Positions 8,198 through 16,362 of a stretch of DNA of 64,000 bases are shown piece after piece (within the stretch, counting starts at the first letter, position 1; each line of letters starts with the position of its first letter). A program made the position numbers and the translations under genes. Below the pieces are notes generated by a model, which was not told where the DNA came from, did no database searches, and saw only the letters and a program-made list of their open reading frames with translations. The DNA comes from an uncultured Tidjanibacter sp. (GTDB taxonomy: Bacteria > Bacteroidota > Bacteroidia > Bacteroidales > Rikenellaceae): contig CALVCL010000001.1 of assembly GCA_944326085.1 (NCBI GenBank), positions 226,776 to 290,775 on the forward strand, given 5' to 3'.

Positions 8198-9085
8198 ATG
8201 GGAACAGGGAATAAGACAATCCATGTGGAGATAGACGGGAAGTCGGGTTTTTGTTTCGGAGTGGTGAATGCCATATCGCGTGCAGAGAGCTCACTGGCCG
8301 CAGGAGAGGTTTATTCGTTGGGCGATATTGTCCATAACGGACTGGAGGTACGCAGACTTGAGGCTCTCGGTCTGCATGCCGTGGGATATGACGATCTTGA
8401 ACGACTCTCGGGTAAGCGCGTGTTGATACGTGCTCATGGCGAACCTCCATCTACCTATGCGAAAGCGGCATCGCTCGGGATAGACGTGATAGATGCTACA
8501 TGTCCTGTCGTGGCAAAGTTGCAGAGACTGGTGGCTGCTGCCTATGCCGAGATGTCGGCTTGCGGTGGCCAAGTTGTAATATTGGGCAAAAGAGGACACG
8601 CCGAGGTGGTGGGGCTTGCCGGTCATGCAGACGGAAGGGCCATAATAGTGGAAAATGAAGCTGACCTAGATGCAGTCGATTTCGCACGTCCGATATACTT
8701 CCTTGCACAGACGACACAGAGTCTGACTCTGTTCGGCCGTCTGGCGGATATTATATGCAATCGGGCGCAGTATCCCGACAATGTGACTATACGCGATACG
8801 ATTTGCCGTCAGGTGTCGAGCCGTGAGGCCATGTTGCGCGAATTCGCGGCGCGTTTTGATGTAGTGGTGTTCGTGTGCGGCCGCAAGAGTTCTAACGGTA
8901 AGGTGTTGTACGGAGTGTGTTGTGAGGCAAATCCACATTGCTACAACATTGAGGACGCGAATGAGTTGCAGCCTCAATGGTTCGAAGGATGCGATACTGT
9001 TGGGATATGCGGTGCTACCTCTACTCCGCAGTGGCTTATGGAAGAGGTGGCGGAAGAGGTACGGCGGATGTCGGGACGAGAGTAA
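8198..9085 (+). CDS. ispH: 4-hydroxy-3-methylbut-2-enyl diphosphate reductase
   Basis: Last enzyme of the MEP isoprenoid pathway, making IPP and DMAPP with an iron-sulfur cluster. The three cluster cysteines are visible in GFCFGVVNAI (near residue 15), IDATCPVV and DTICRQVSSREAM. The HGEPPSTY, GHAEVVGLAGH and SSNGKVLY segments are also present. The start may be ATG 8189 or 8198; the latter leaves the more usual N-terminus. The 12-base spacing to cmk supports an operon. About 295 residues. Confidence 0.95.
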   Translation: MGTGNKTIHVEIDGKSGFCFGVVNAISRAESSLAAGEVYSLGDIVHNGLEVRRLEALGLHAVGYDDLERLSGKRVLIRAHGEPPSTYAKAASLGIDVIDATCPVVAKLQRLVAAAYAEMSACGGQVVILGKRGHAEVVGLAGHADGRAIIVENEADLDAVDFARPIYFLAQTTQSLTLFGRLADIICNRAQYPDNVTIRDTICRQVSSREAMLREFAARFDVVVFVCGRKSSNGKVLYGVCCEANPHCYNIEDANELQPQWFEGCDTVGICGATSTPQWLMEEVAEEVRRMSGRE

Positions 9086-9112
9086 AACAGGGCAAAATAA
9101 ATATCGGAAATT

Positions 9113-9604
9113 ATGGGGGTCAAACAATATATCCGCCGTTCGGTTGGTTATTTCATAAAACTTGCAGTTTTGCTGGCACTTCTTTATCTGCTGATGTGTT
9201 TTACGGGTACGGCGCGGGTGAGCGGTCAGGCTTTTGTAGATGAACTTTTCGGTACTCCGCGCGGAGTGATGCTTATTGCTGCATTAGTTGTACTCGCTGT
9301 TTTTTATCCGCGGTTTGGATACGTATCTCGCAGGGTTGAAGGTATGGACATCGAGGCTGACCGCGATGCTGTGATTGCTGCCATGCACTCCGCCAATTAT
9401 ATCTTGACGGTCGAAAAGGAGAAAAGCATGTTGTTCCGTGCAGGGTCGGGATTGCGCAGGCTGTGGCTTGTTTTTGATGACAAGGTCGTGATACGTGCAT
9501 CAGGAAGCGGCGTGACGGTAGAAGGGCCACGAAAGGAGGTCGTACATGCCCAGTTTCGCATGAATACTTATGTGCAGTACAGGAAAAATGAAGGGAATAA
9601 TTAA
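9113..9604 (+). CDS. Hypothetical membrane protein
   Basis: A 163-residue protein I do not assign to a family. It has two N-terminal hydrophobic segments (about residues 13-33 and 50-65), then a cytoplasmic-like domain of about 95 residues containing EADRDAVIAAMHSANYILTVEKEKSMLFRAGS and FDDKVVIRASGSGVTVEGPRKEV. It lies 27 bases after ispH and overlaps the start of the S41 protease gene by 17 bases, so it is probably translated with it. Similar two-helix proteins of unknown function occur beside S41 proteases in Bacteroidota. Confidence 0.75.
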   Translation: MGVKQYIRRSVGYFIKLAVLLALLYLLMCFTGTARVSGQAFVDELFGTPRGVMLIAALVVLAVFYPRFGYVSRRVEGMDIEADRDAVIAAMHSANYILTVEKEKSMLFRAGSGLRRLWLVFDDKVVIRASGSGVTVEGPRKEVVHAQFRMNTYVQYRKNEGNN

Positions 9605-11261
9605 ATATGCCGCAGCCTCTGTCATTGGGGCTGTGCTGCTTTTGTTGATAACGTCTGCCGTAGAGGGTCCCGACGGCTTCAAAATGGGCCGCAACATGGA
9701 GGTAATGGTGAACATGCTGCGTGACCTGAGTCTCTTTTATGTAGATGACGTGGACCCGGACAAGTTGCTTAAGGATGCGGCAGCCGGTATGACAGCCGGA
9801 CTTGATCCATATACAGTCTATATCTCGGAGGATGAGATGGATGATTTCCAGATAATGACCACGGGTCGGTATGGGGGTGTGGGCTCGCTTATACGTCAGG
9901 GGCACGACGGTGTTGTGTTTGCAGAACCTTACAGGGGAGCACCTGCTGACAGGGCCGGTATAGTGATCGGCGACAAGATTATAGAGGTGGACGGACGTTC
10001 AGCTTCCGATATGACGACCGACCAGGTGAGCGCTCTCATGAAGGGGAAGGTCGGGACGAAACTTAAACTGAAAATTGAGAAGTTCTATACAGGCGATACT
10101 GTTGAGGTGGAACTTAAACGTGAGATGATAAATATCCCAGGCATACCGTATTACGGCATGTTGAATGACAGTGTGGGGTATATACTGAATGTTGATTTTA
10201 CCGAAGATGTCAGCCGTGACATGCGCAATGCTGTGCTGGCATTGAAGGAGCAGGGCGCGAAGGCTCTGATACTTGATTACCGTAACAATGGAGGTGGAGT
10301 GCTGCAGGAAGCCGTGAAGATTGTGTCGTGTTTTGTGCCGCGCGGTACGGAGGTAGTTAGCCTCAAGGGACGTAATCCGGAGGAAAATGCGGTATTTAAT
10401 ACTCCCAATGAGCCGCTCGACACGGAGATACCGCTCGTGGTGCTTGTAAATAACGGTTCAGCTTCCGCAGCGGAGGTTGTGGCCGGAGCATTGCAGGATA
10501 TGGACAGGGCCGTGCTTGTTGGACGGCGTACCTTCGGCAAGGGACTTGTTCAGACAACACGTCCGCAGGGATACAATTCGTATCTGAAACTTACCACGGC
10601 GAAATATTATCTGCCGAGCGGCAGATGCATACAGGCTATAGATTATGCATCGCGTGCCGAGGACGGTACATTGAGCCATATTCCCGATTCTCTCATAACT
10701 GAGTTTAAGACGGCTGCAGGGCGCAAGGTGTATGACGGAGGAGGAGTAATGCCCGATGTGCGGATTCCTGCCGAGTATGTGAACAGGTTTGCTTATATCG
10801 TATACGGAAAGGGTTATATTGACGATTATGTGGATATGTTCATGCGGGCCAATACCGACCGCGAAGTTGTGCCGGGCGAGTTCAGGATTACGAACGAGGA
10901 TTATGCCGCATTCGTTGAGTTCATGTCCGACAAGGATGTGGAGTGGCAGTCGGAAACCAAACTGCTGCTTGCCAAGCTAAAGGAGGCTGCCGAGGCAGAA
11001 CGTTATACCGAAACTGTTGGTGACTACATAACGGCAATAGAAGAAAATCTCGATGACGATGTACAGGAAGCGCTGAAACTCTACAAGAAAGAATTGTCGG
11101 AACTGATAGAGAATGAGATAGTGCTTCGCAGGGCATATAATCAGGGTGTCGTGGTGCAGAATCTTGCCAAGGATGCCGATGTGAGGGAGGCGGTGAAGCT
11201 TCTCGCGGACATGGAACGTTACGATGAAATTCTGACGGGTAAGGATACAGACAGAAAGTAG
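9588..11261 (+). CDS. S41 family C-terminal processing peptidase (CtpA/Prc-like) with PDZ domain
   Basis: A 557-residue protease, exported by an N-terminal hydrophobic anchor (residues 4-22). A PDZ domain follows at about 75-155 (GGVGSLIRQGHDGVVFAEPYRGAPADRAGI). The S41 core contains the catalytic Ser in VNNGSASAAEVVAGALQD and the catalytic Lys in GRRTFGKGLVQTTRP. The C-terminal 150 residues are acidic and helical. By family it trims or degrades periplasmic proteins from their C-termini. ATG 9588 is preferred to the upstream 9570 because it begins directly with the basic-hydrophobic leader. Confidence 0.92.
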   Translation: MKGIIKYAAASVIGAVLLLLITSAVEGPDGFKMGRNMEVMVNMLRDLSLFYVDDVDPDKLLKDAAAGMTAGLDPYTVYISEDEMDDFQIMTTGRYGGVGSLIRQGHDGVVFAEPYRGAPADRAGIVIGDKIIEVDGRSASDMTTDQVSALMKGKVGTKLKLKIEKFYTGDTVEVELKREMINIPGIPYYGMLNDSVGYILNVDFTEDVSRDMRNAVLALKEQGAKALILDYRNNGGGVLQEAVKIVSCFVPRGTEVVSLKGRNPEENAVFNTPNEPLDTEIPLVVLVNNGSASAAEVVAGALQDMDRAVLVGRRTFGKGLVQTTRPQGYNSYLKLTTAKYYLPSGRCIQAIDYASRAEDGTLSHIPDSLITEFKTAAGRKVYDGGGVMPDVRIPAEYVNRFAYIVYGKGYIDDYVDMFMRANTDREVVPGEFRITNEDYAAFVEFMSDKDVEWQSETKLLLAKLKEAAEAERYTETVGDYITAIEENLDDDVQEALKLYKKELSELIENEIVLRRAYNQGVVVQNLAKDADVREAVKLLADMERYDEILTGKDTDRK

Positions 11262-11285
11262 AGGGAATTATACCTTAAGGTATGT

Positions 11286-12470
11286 ATGAAGAAGGTTGTA
11301 AACTGGAATTTCAGGAATATAGACAGGACGTCGGTCTCATTCCGTAAGAAGGTGGTGCTCATACTGGTATGGTTGGCTATAGTATTTGCATCGCTTATGT
11401 TTACATCAAGTATGGCACGCCAGTTGCGCGAGAAGGAGAACTATGAGATTGGCTTGTGGGCTTTGGCCATAGAGAGGCTTGGACAATTCAATGTGGACGA
11501 TCCTCTCTCGAACTATATCATGGACAGCCGCAACAACATCCCGTTTATCCGTACGACAGACGATTTCGAAGTATTGGGTTCCAATCTTATTCCTGACCGC
11601 ATATTGTATCATCCCGACCTGTTAAATCGCAAGTTGGAGCAGTTGGCCGATGAAAATCCTCCGTTGGAGATTACGGCGTGGAACGGGTCGAAGTTTTATA
11701 TATTTTATGGAAATTCTCGACTCCAGAAAGCCTTGATGGTATTCCCTGTCACGCAGTTGATAGTGATAGTGATTTGTATCGGGTTCAGTTTTCTTACGAT
11801 ACGCGCCTCCCAAGAAGATGAGCAGAACAGGGTATGGATAGGTATGGCTAAGGAGACGGCGCATCAGCTCGGCACTCCGATATCATCGCTGCTTGGTTGG
11901 GTGGAGTATTTAAAGACGCAGAATATAGAGCCTACCGTTATTGAAGAGATGAACAAGGACCTGACGCGGTTGATGAAGGTAGCCGACAGGTTTTCGAAAA
12001 TAGGTTCTGAAACGGTGCTGTCGCCGGCCAATGTCAATGAAGTGGTAGGGAACAGTGTAATGTATTTCCGTACGCGCGTGCCGCGCAATGTGACACTCGA
12101 TTACAACGGTTTTGCAATTGCACCTGTTAAGGCTATGATGAATACTGCACTTTTCGAGTGGGTCGTTGAGAACCTTCTGAAGAATGCCCTTGATGCCCTG
12201 CAGGGTCAGGGGAGTATAGATGTTCGCATATCCGAAGATTCTGAGTGTGTATACATAGATGTCCGTGATACAGGTAAAGGTATAGCGAAATCGAATTTCA
12301 AACGCATATTTGAGCCTGGTTTTACGACGAAAACCCGTGGTTGGGGACTTGGACTGTCGCTCAGCAAGCGTATAGTGGAGGAGTATCACAACGGCAGGAT
12401 ATTCGTAGTCGATTCCGAAATAGGTAAGGGTACGACAATACGCATAACCTTAAAACGACTTTATGACTGA
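11286..12470 (+). CDS. Sensor histidine kinase
   Basis: A 394-residue membrane kinase. Hydrophobic segments near residues 22-42 and 155-172 enclose a sensor domain of about 110 residues. The dimerisation/phospho-acceptor box reads MAKETAHQLGTPISSLLGW with the phosphorylated His near residue 200. The ATPase domain shows ENLLKNALDAL (N box), DTGKGI (G1) and GWGLGLSLSKRIVEEY (G2). No response regulator lies beside it, so the partner is unknown. It is probably co-transcribed with the DUF4271 gene, whose ATG overlaps its TGA. Confidence 0.9.
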   Translation: MKKVVNWNFRNIDRTSVSFRKKVVLILVWLAIVFASLMFTSSMARQLREKENYEIGLWALAIERLGQFNVDDPLSNYIMDSRNNIPFIRTTDDFEVLGSNLIPDRILYHPDLLNRKLEQLADENPPLEITAWNGSKFYIFYGNSRLQKALMVFPVTQLIVIVICIGFSFLTIRASQEDEQNRVWIGMAKETAHQLGTPISSLLGWVEYLKTQNIEPTVIEEMNKDLTRLMKVADRFSKIGSETVLSPANVNEVVGNSVMYFRTRVPRNVTLDYNGFAIAPVKAMMNTALFEWVVENLLKNALDALQGQGSIDVRISEDSECVYIDVRDTGKGIAKSNFKRIFEPGFTTKTRGWGLGLSLSKRIVEEYHNGRIFVVDSEIGKGTTIRITLKRLYD

Positions 12471-13330
12471 TGGGTGTATTGTTGCAGGATACAGTGAGGC
12501 AGGGCATGCATCCGGATGAGCTGCCGTTCATGTCGGACAGTTGTTCGGTGGTACAGGTAGCTGACAGTTTGTCGGTGTACGATACGTTGCGGATGGCGGA
12601 TGTTGCGGCAGATACTGTGCAGGCTTCCGATATTTTCGGCGCATCAAGTTTTGTTCCAGATATCACTGTGATACCGTCTGTTGTTTCTGGTGATGCGATA
12701 TTTTCAGTAATGGTCGTACTTTTGTTGCTGACATATCTATTGCTGGTTTTGCGCTATGGAGGCCAGGTGTGGCGTGTGGTGCGTTATGCATGGGGACGTA
12801 AGGACGATATGGGAGATATGGATATGCCAGGAGCAGAAGTGCAGGTCATAGTACTCGTGTGTGGATTGTTGATGTTTGGTGTCGGTAGTGCGAGGCTTGA
12901 CAGCCTGTGGAGTGCGGGAATATATGTTGCCGAGCAATGCTGCGGACGATGGCTCATTGCATCTGTTGTAGTGTTGGGACTGTTGGTTGTCATGGGGGTG
13001 CAGAAGATGATACTGGGGCTGTCAGGAGCACTTACTTTCAATGGCGAATTGGTGTCGGCATTGTGTGCAAGGCGCATGGCATTGTTTATGACAATGACGA
13101 TTGTTGCTACTCCCGCGGCAGTACTTATGGCATTGTCGTCCGACATGCCGGCAACGGTATTTGCGATCGCATTTTTAATTGTAATAATCGCACATTTAGC
13201 ATTCTACATGGTTTATTCCTTTTTGTGGTTTGTCAGGCAAAAAGTTTCGATTTTGTTTTGGATTTTGTACCTTTGCGCCGTCGAAGTGATGCCGCTGGGC
13301 ATCATCGTAACCGTTCTGCTGAGAAGTTGA
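12470..13330 (+). CDS. DUF4271 domain membrane protein
   Basis: A 286-residue protein with a polar N-terminal part of about 75 residues and about six to seven hydrophobic segments after it. Position directly before hemD and this domain layout fit the Bacteroidota-specific DUF4271 family, whose function is unknown. The start overlaps the kinase stop (ATGA-type coupling). The promoter for hemD lies inside its last 65 bases. Confidence 0.75.
   Translation: MGVLLQDTVRQGMHPDELPFMSDSCSVVQVADSLSVYDTLRMADVAADTVQASDIFGASSFVPDITVIPSVVSGDAIFSVMVVLLLLTYLLLVLRYGGQVWRVVRYAWGRKDDMGDMDMPGAEVQVIVLVCGLLMFGVGSARLDSLWSAGIYVAEQCCGRWLIASVVVLGLLVVMGVQKMILGLSGALTFNGELVSALCARRMALFMTMTIVATPAAVLMALSSDMPATVFAIAFLIVIIAHLAFYMVYSFLWFVRQKVSILFWILYLCAVEVMPLGIIVTVLLRS
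13268..13275 (+). promoter_or_regulatory. hemD promoter inside the DUF4271 gene, -7 element TAccTTTG
   Basis: Exact TAnnTTTG within the coding end of the upstream gene, about 60-93 bases before the two possible hemD starts. Confidence 0.5.
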
Positions 13331-13334
13331 TCGG

Positions 13335-14246
13335 TTGGAGACAGTGGAAACTAAACAGTTCGGAGAGTTGAAAGTCAAGAACATACTGGTGTCACAGCCG
13401 ACACCGGCAGTGGTTGAGAAGTCGCCATTCTACGAAATTACCCAGAAATATAACGCTAAAATAGACTACCGCCCGTTTATTAAGGTAGTAGGTGTTAGCC
13501 TTAAGGAGTTCCGCAGCCAGCGAGTAGAGATATTGACACATACGGCAGTGGTGTTTACGAGCCGTACTACAGTTGACAGTTTCTTTCGCATATGCGAGGA
13601 AGCACGCATCACAGTGCCGGAAACAATGAAGTATTTCTGCAATACCGAGGCAATAGCACTCTATCTCCAGAAATATATTGTGTACCGTAAGCGCAAGATA
13701 TTCTTTGCAGACGGCAAGTTCGATTCTTTCATGGAACTTATCCTGAAACACAAGGATGAGAAGTTTCTCGTGACTCTCACTGAACCGAGTAACGGAGAGG
13801 TTCCAGACACGATGGAAAAACTGAAGCTCAATTTTTCGAAGGTCGTGTTTGCGAAGACGGTAGCAGGTGACCTCGAGGGTATAGAGCCTGCAAATTATGA
13901 CCTTATGGTATTTTACAGCCCGTCGGAGATTGCGACGCTAGTATCGGCATTCGACGTGTCAAAGATACCTGCAGTAGCAACATTCGGTATGAATACGACC
14001 GCTGCGGCAGCCAATGCAGAATTGTGTATCGGTACCATGGCGCCGTCGCCCGAAGCACCATCTATGGCCAAGGCTGTAGATATATATATTGGAAAGGTAA
14101 ACAGCGGTCATGTGCCCGAGCCCGTTGTGGTGAGTGGTAGTGGCAAGGCGGCAGAGTTCCTCAAGGCACAGGAAGGCAAGCCACGCAAAACGCGTCCACG
14201 TAAGTCTGAACCGCAGACAGAAGAGGGGAAGGTCAAGCAGGCATAA
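13335..14246 (+). CDS. hemD: Uroporphyrinogen-III synthase
   Basis: Closes and inverts the last ring of hydroxymethylbilane in haem and sirohaem/corrin synthesis. The Bacteroidota form is recognised by ILVSQPTPAVVEKSPFYEI, VVFTSRTTVDSFFRICEE, and KYIVYRKRKIFFADGKFD near residue 115. About 45 C-terminal residues are a basic, proline-rich tail (KPRKTRPRKSEPQ) beyond the usual domain. No ATG or GTG precedes the conserved N-terminus in frame: the possible starts are TTG at 13335 or TTG at 13368, which is noteworthy. A terminator hairpin follows. Confidence 0.88.
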   Translation: METVETKQFGELKVKNILVSQPTPAVVEKSPFYEITQKYNAKIDYRPFIKVVGVSLKEFRSQRVEILTHTAVVFTSRTTVDSFFRICEEARITVPETMKYFCNTEAIALYLQKYIVYRKRKIFFADGKFDSFMELILKHKDEKFLVTLTEPSNGEVPDTMEKLKLNFSKVVFAKTVAGDLEGIEPANYDLMVFYSPSEIATLVSAFDVSKIPAVATFGMNTTAAAANAELCIGTMAPSPEAPSMAKAVDIYIGKVNSGHVPEPVVVSGSGKAAEFLKAQEGKPRKTRPRKSEPQTEEGKVKQA

Positions 14247-14265
14247 TGCGGAGCGTGACGATACG

Positions 14266-14320
14266 GGAGGCATCCGACAGGAGTGTTGTGTGGCACATCG
14301 GAAGCCTCTCTTTTTTATTT
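14266..14320 (+). terminator. Terminator after hemD
   Basis: GAGGC-TCCGA and its complement TCGGA-GCCTC (one internal mismatch) with a 23-base loop, followed by a six-T run. Confidence 0.6.
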
Positions 14321-14357
14321 TGGGAAATGCCTGCATGAAGTGACTTAGGTTGGAGTT

Positions 14358-14759
14358 ATGAATGTTCATGGACTTCCGCGTGCTGAAAGGCTGCGAGGCA
14401 ACAAGATTTTGGGACGGCTTTTTACGGATGGGCAGAGCGGTTTTGTCTTTCCGTTCCGTTACTATTGGCAGGCTGTGCCGGTTGAGGACGAAGATTATTC
14501 GGTGGCCATGCTGGTGTCCGTGCCCAAGAAAATGTTCAAGCGCGCCGTGAAACGCAATCTTTTCAAGCGCCGTACACGTGAGGCATTCAGACAAGAGAAG
14601 ACCAATGCCGTCGAACGTTGTACAGCGGCGGGCCTTAGACTGTCTGTAGCTTTTGTCTATTCTTCCAGAGAAGAGGTGGAATTCGGCAAGATACGCAGCA
14701 GTGTGCGCAGGATACTTTCCGAGGTGTCGAAAGAGGCTGTCTTACAGTCGAAGAGATAA
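14358..14759 (+). CDS. rnpA: Ribonuclease P protein component
   Basis: The basic protein subunit that helps the RNase P RNA mature tRNA 5' ends. The RNR motif is clear: KKMFKRAVKRNLFKRRTREAFR near residues 57-78. Length 133 residues, typical. It is followed by yidD after 46 bases, the common rnpA-yidD order, although hemD rather than rpmH precedes it, which is the Bacteroidota arrangement. Confidence 0.93.
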   Translation: MNVHGLPRAERLRGNKILGRLFTDGQSGFVFPFRYYWQAVPVEDEDYSVAMLVSVPKKMFKRAVKRNLFKRRTREAFRQEKTNAVERCTAAGLRLSVAFVYSSREEVEFGKIRSSVRRILSEVSKEAVLQSKR

Positions 14760-14805
14760 TAGTTCCAATGCCGGCTTTCGATAGGTTCGCAGTATATATT
14801 CAAGT

Positions 14806-15045
14806 ATGAGTTTCAAGGAGATTATAAAAAAGGTGGTGTCTTTCCCTTTTATTGTACTGGTGAAATTCTATCAGCGATGCATATCTCCGTTCACTATGCC
14901 TTCGTGTCGGTTTACGCCGACATGTTCCGAATATGCTCTTCAGGCCATACGCAAATATGGGCCTCTGAAGGGGGGGTGGCTGGCACTGAAACGTATTTCA
15001 CGATGTCATCCATGGGGAGGTCACGGATACGATCCCGTTCCATGA
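14806..15045 (+). CDS. yidD: Membrane protein insertion efficiency factor YidD
   Basis: A 79-residue protein with the characteristic [15 protein letters not shown] segment and the end [19 protein letters not shown]. By family it is a small membrane-associated protein that helps YidC insert inner-membrane proteins. It ends six bases before the convergent comF stop. Confidence 0.94.
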   Translation: MSFKEIIKKVVSFPFIVLVKFYQRCISPFTMPSCRFTPTCSEYALQAIRKYGPLKGGWLALKRISRCHPWGGHGYDPVP

Positions 15046-15051
15046 CTTACG

Positions 15052-15762
15052 CTATGCCGTTTCGAGATTATGGCGCGATACGGCAAGTACTGCGATGCTG
15101 ATGCGTGCGTCGGGTACAACTTTAAGTATGGTTTCGGCGCATGATGTTATAGTGGCGCCTGTCGTCAGGACATCATCGACAAGTAGGATGTGCTTGCCGC
15201 GAAGGCGCTCTGAATGACGTATGGCAAATATATCTTGTACGTTTGTCCAACGGTCGCGGTGCGATTTCAATGCCTGACTGGGATTGTGGCGTCGGCGGTA
15301 TACCGCTGCGGTGTCTATGCGTATGCCGAGACTGTCGGAAATTCCACTGGCTATGTATTCTGATTGGTTGTAGCCGCGGCTCAACCGTTTGCGTATGTGA
15401 AGAGGCACGGGTATCACTATGTCAATATCGGAGTATAGCCCTCCGCGAGCCATTTCGGCACCATACCATTGTCCCATTTCAAATGCGGGTTGCCAGTTGC
15501 CGTGGTATTTGAAGTCGTGTATCATCTGGCGGTAGCCATTGCCGTGAACGAAGAAAAGAAAGGCTGAAGCATTGATTATCGGTATCAATCCCCAGAATTT
15601 GCGTACGACAGGATTGTCGACCTGTGTCCAATAGTAGGTCAAAGGTGCATTCATGCGACAGATGTTGCATACCGTACTTGCACCTTCCGGCAACTCTCCA
15701 CCGCATACGGGACATGTCGGAGGCAGGAATATGTCGCGAAGGTCTTTCAGAATTTGATACAT
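15052..15762 (-). CDS. ComF family protein (phosphoribosyltransferase-like)
   Basis: About 236 residues. The N-terminus holds a zinc-binding set CPVCGG...CNIC, and the C-terminus a PRPP-binding loop ILLVDDVLTTGATI. ComF proteins support DNA uptake in competent bacteria, but the family is widespread in non-competent ones and the role here is unknown. The start at 15762 is chosen because the -7 element (15788-15795, minus strand) would start transcription near 15781, below the first ATG at 15786. Confidence 0.88.
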   Translation of the reverse strand: MYQILKDLRDIFLPPTCPVCGGELPEGASTVCNICRMNAPLTYYWTQVDNPVVRKFWGLIPIINASAFLFFVHGNGYRQMIHDFKYHGNWQPAFEMGQWYGAEMARGGLYSDIDIVIPVPLHIRKRLSRGYNQSEYIASGISDSLGIRIDTAAVYRRRHNPSQALKSHRDRWTNVQDIFAIRHSERLRGKHILLVDDVLTTGATITSCAETILKVVPDARISIAVLAVSRHNLETA

Positions 15763-15787
15763 GACAGGTCGGCGATATAATTTCATT

Positions 15788-15795
15788 CAAAGATA
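15788..15795 (-). promoter_or_regulatory. comF promoter, -7 element TAtcTTTG (minus strand)
   Basis: CAAAGATA on the plus strand. Exact consensus on the minus strand. Confidence 0.5.
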
Positions 15796-15862
15796 CGCAA
15801 ATGTTTTGTCGGACAACATGTCGGGCATTAACGTGTTTTTGTGATTTGGGCTTTTTGAGCAG

Positions 15863-15880
15863 TTGTTATTCTCATAACAA
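15863..15880 (+). promoter_or_regulatory. Rex-like operator palindrome in the hydrogenase promoter
   Basis: TTGTTATTCTCATAACAA: perfect 7-bp arms around a 4-bp spacer, total 18 bp. The layout and sequence agree closely with the known Rex operator form TTGTTAAnnnnTTAACAA (one mismatch in each arm). Rex represses fermentative and hydrogenase genes until NADH is high. The palindrome includes the -33 TTG and lies between it and the -7 element, so a bound protein would block RNA polymerase. Confidence 0.5.
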
Positions 15881-15885
15881 ATAAT

Positions 15886-15893
15886 TAGCTTTG
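15886..15893 (+). promoter_or_regulatory. Hydrogenase operon promoter, -7 element TAgcTTTG
   Basis: Exact TAnnTTTG with a TTG (15863-15865) 20 bases upstream, matching the spacing of Bacteroidota promoters. Predicted leader is about 55 bases to the ATG at 15954. Confidence 0.6.
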
Positions 15894-15953
15894 TTAGCGG
15901 CTGGTTTCGGCAAAGGCTGTGCCTGCCGTCCTGTCTGTTTAAAATCGGGGTAT

Positions 15954-16358
15954 ATGACGAAGGTTAAATCTATCGAGGAACTGACTGCTATGCGTGAACG
16001 GCTACGTGCCGGCATGGCTGTCAGGGAGAACGGCAATCATCCTGAAGAACTTCCGCAGGTGAGAGTCGGAATGGGCGAATGCGGTGTAGCTGCAGGGGCC
16101 AAAGATACAATGAGGGAGTTCTTCGCAAAGCTTGCTGAACGCGGTGTGTCCGGCGTTGTGACACAGACCGGCTGCATGGGGCACTGCGATGCTGAACCTA
16201 CCGTGGAGGTGGAGATGCCGGGGTGTGAACCAGTTATGTACGGCAATGTGACGCCCGATGTCGTGGACGAGATAATAGACAGTCATATATGTCATGGCGA
16301 ACCTGTGCGCAGGCTGGTGTTGACGGAAAGTGTTGTCGGTCGGAATATAAAGTCATAA
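15954..16358 (+). CDS. Small thioredoxin-like [2Fe-2S] protein of the hydrogenase operon
   Basis: A 134-residue protein resembling the C-terminal half of NuoE. It has GMGECGVAAGAKDTM near residue 40 and QTGCMGHCDAEPTVEVEMPG near residue 70, giving one Cys and a C-x3-C pair as cluster ligands. Such proteins occur at the head of electron-bifurcating hydrogenase and formate dehydrogenase operons and are thought to carry electrons between subunits. The ATG at 15954 is chosen over the upstream frame because homology begins there and the promoter is at 15886. It is four bases from the next gene. Confidence 0.85.
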   Translation: MTKVKSIEELTAMRERLRAGMAVRENGNHPEELPQVRVGMGECGVAAGAKDTMREFFAKLAERGVSGVVTQTGCMGHCDAEPTVEVEMPGCEPVMYGNVTPDVVDEIIDSHICHGEPVRRLVLTESVVGRNIKS

Positions 16359-16362
16359 GGTC

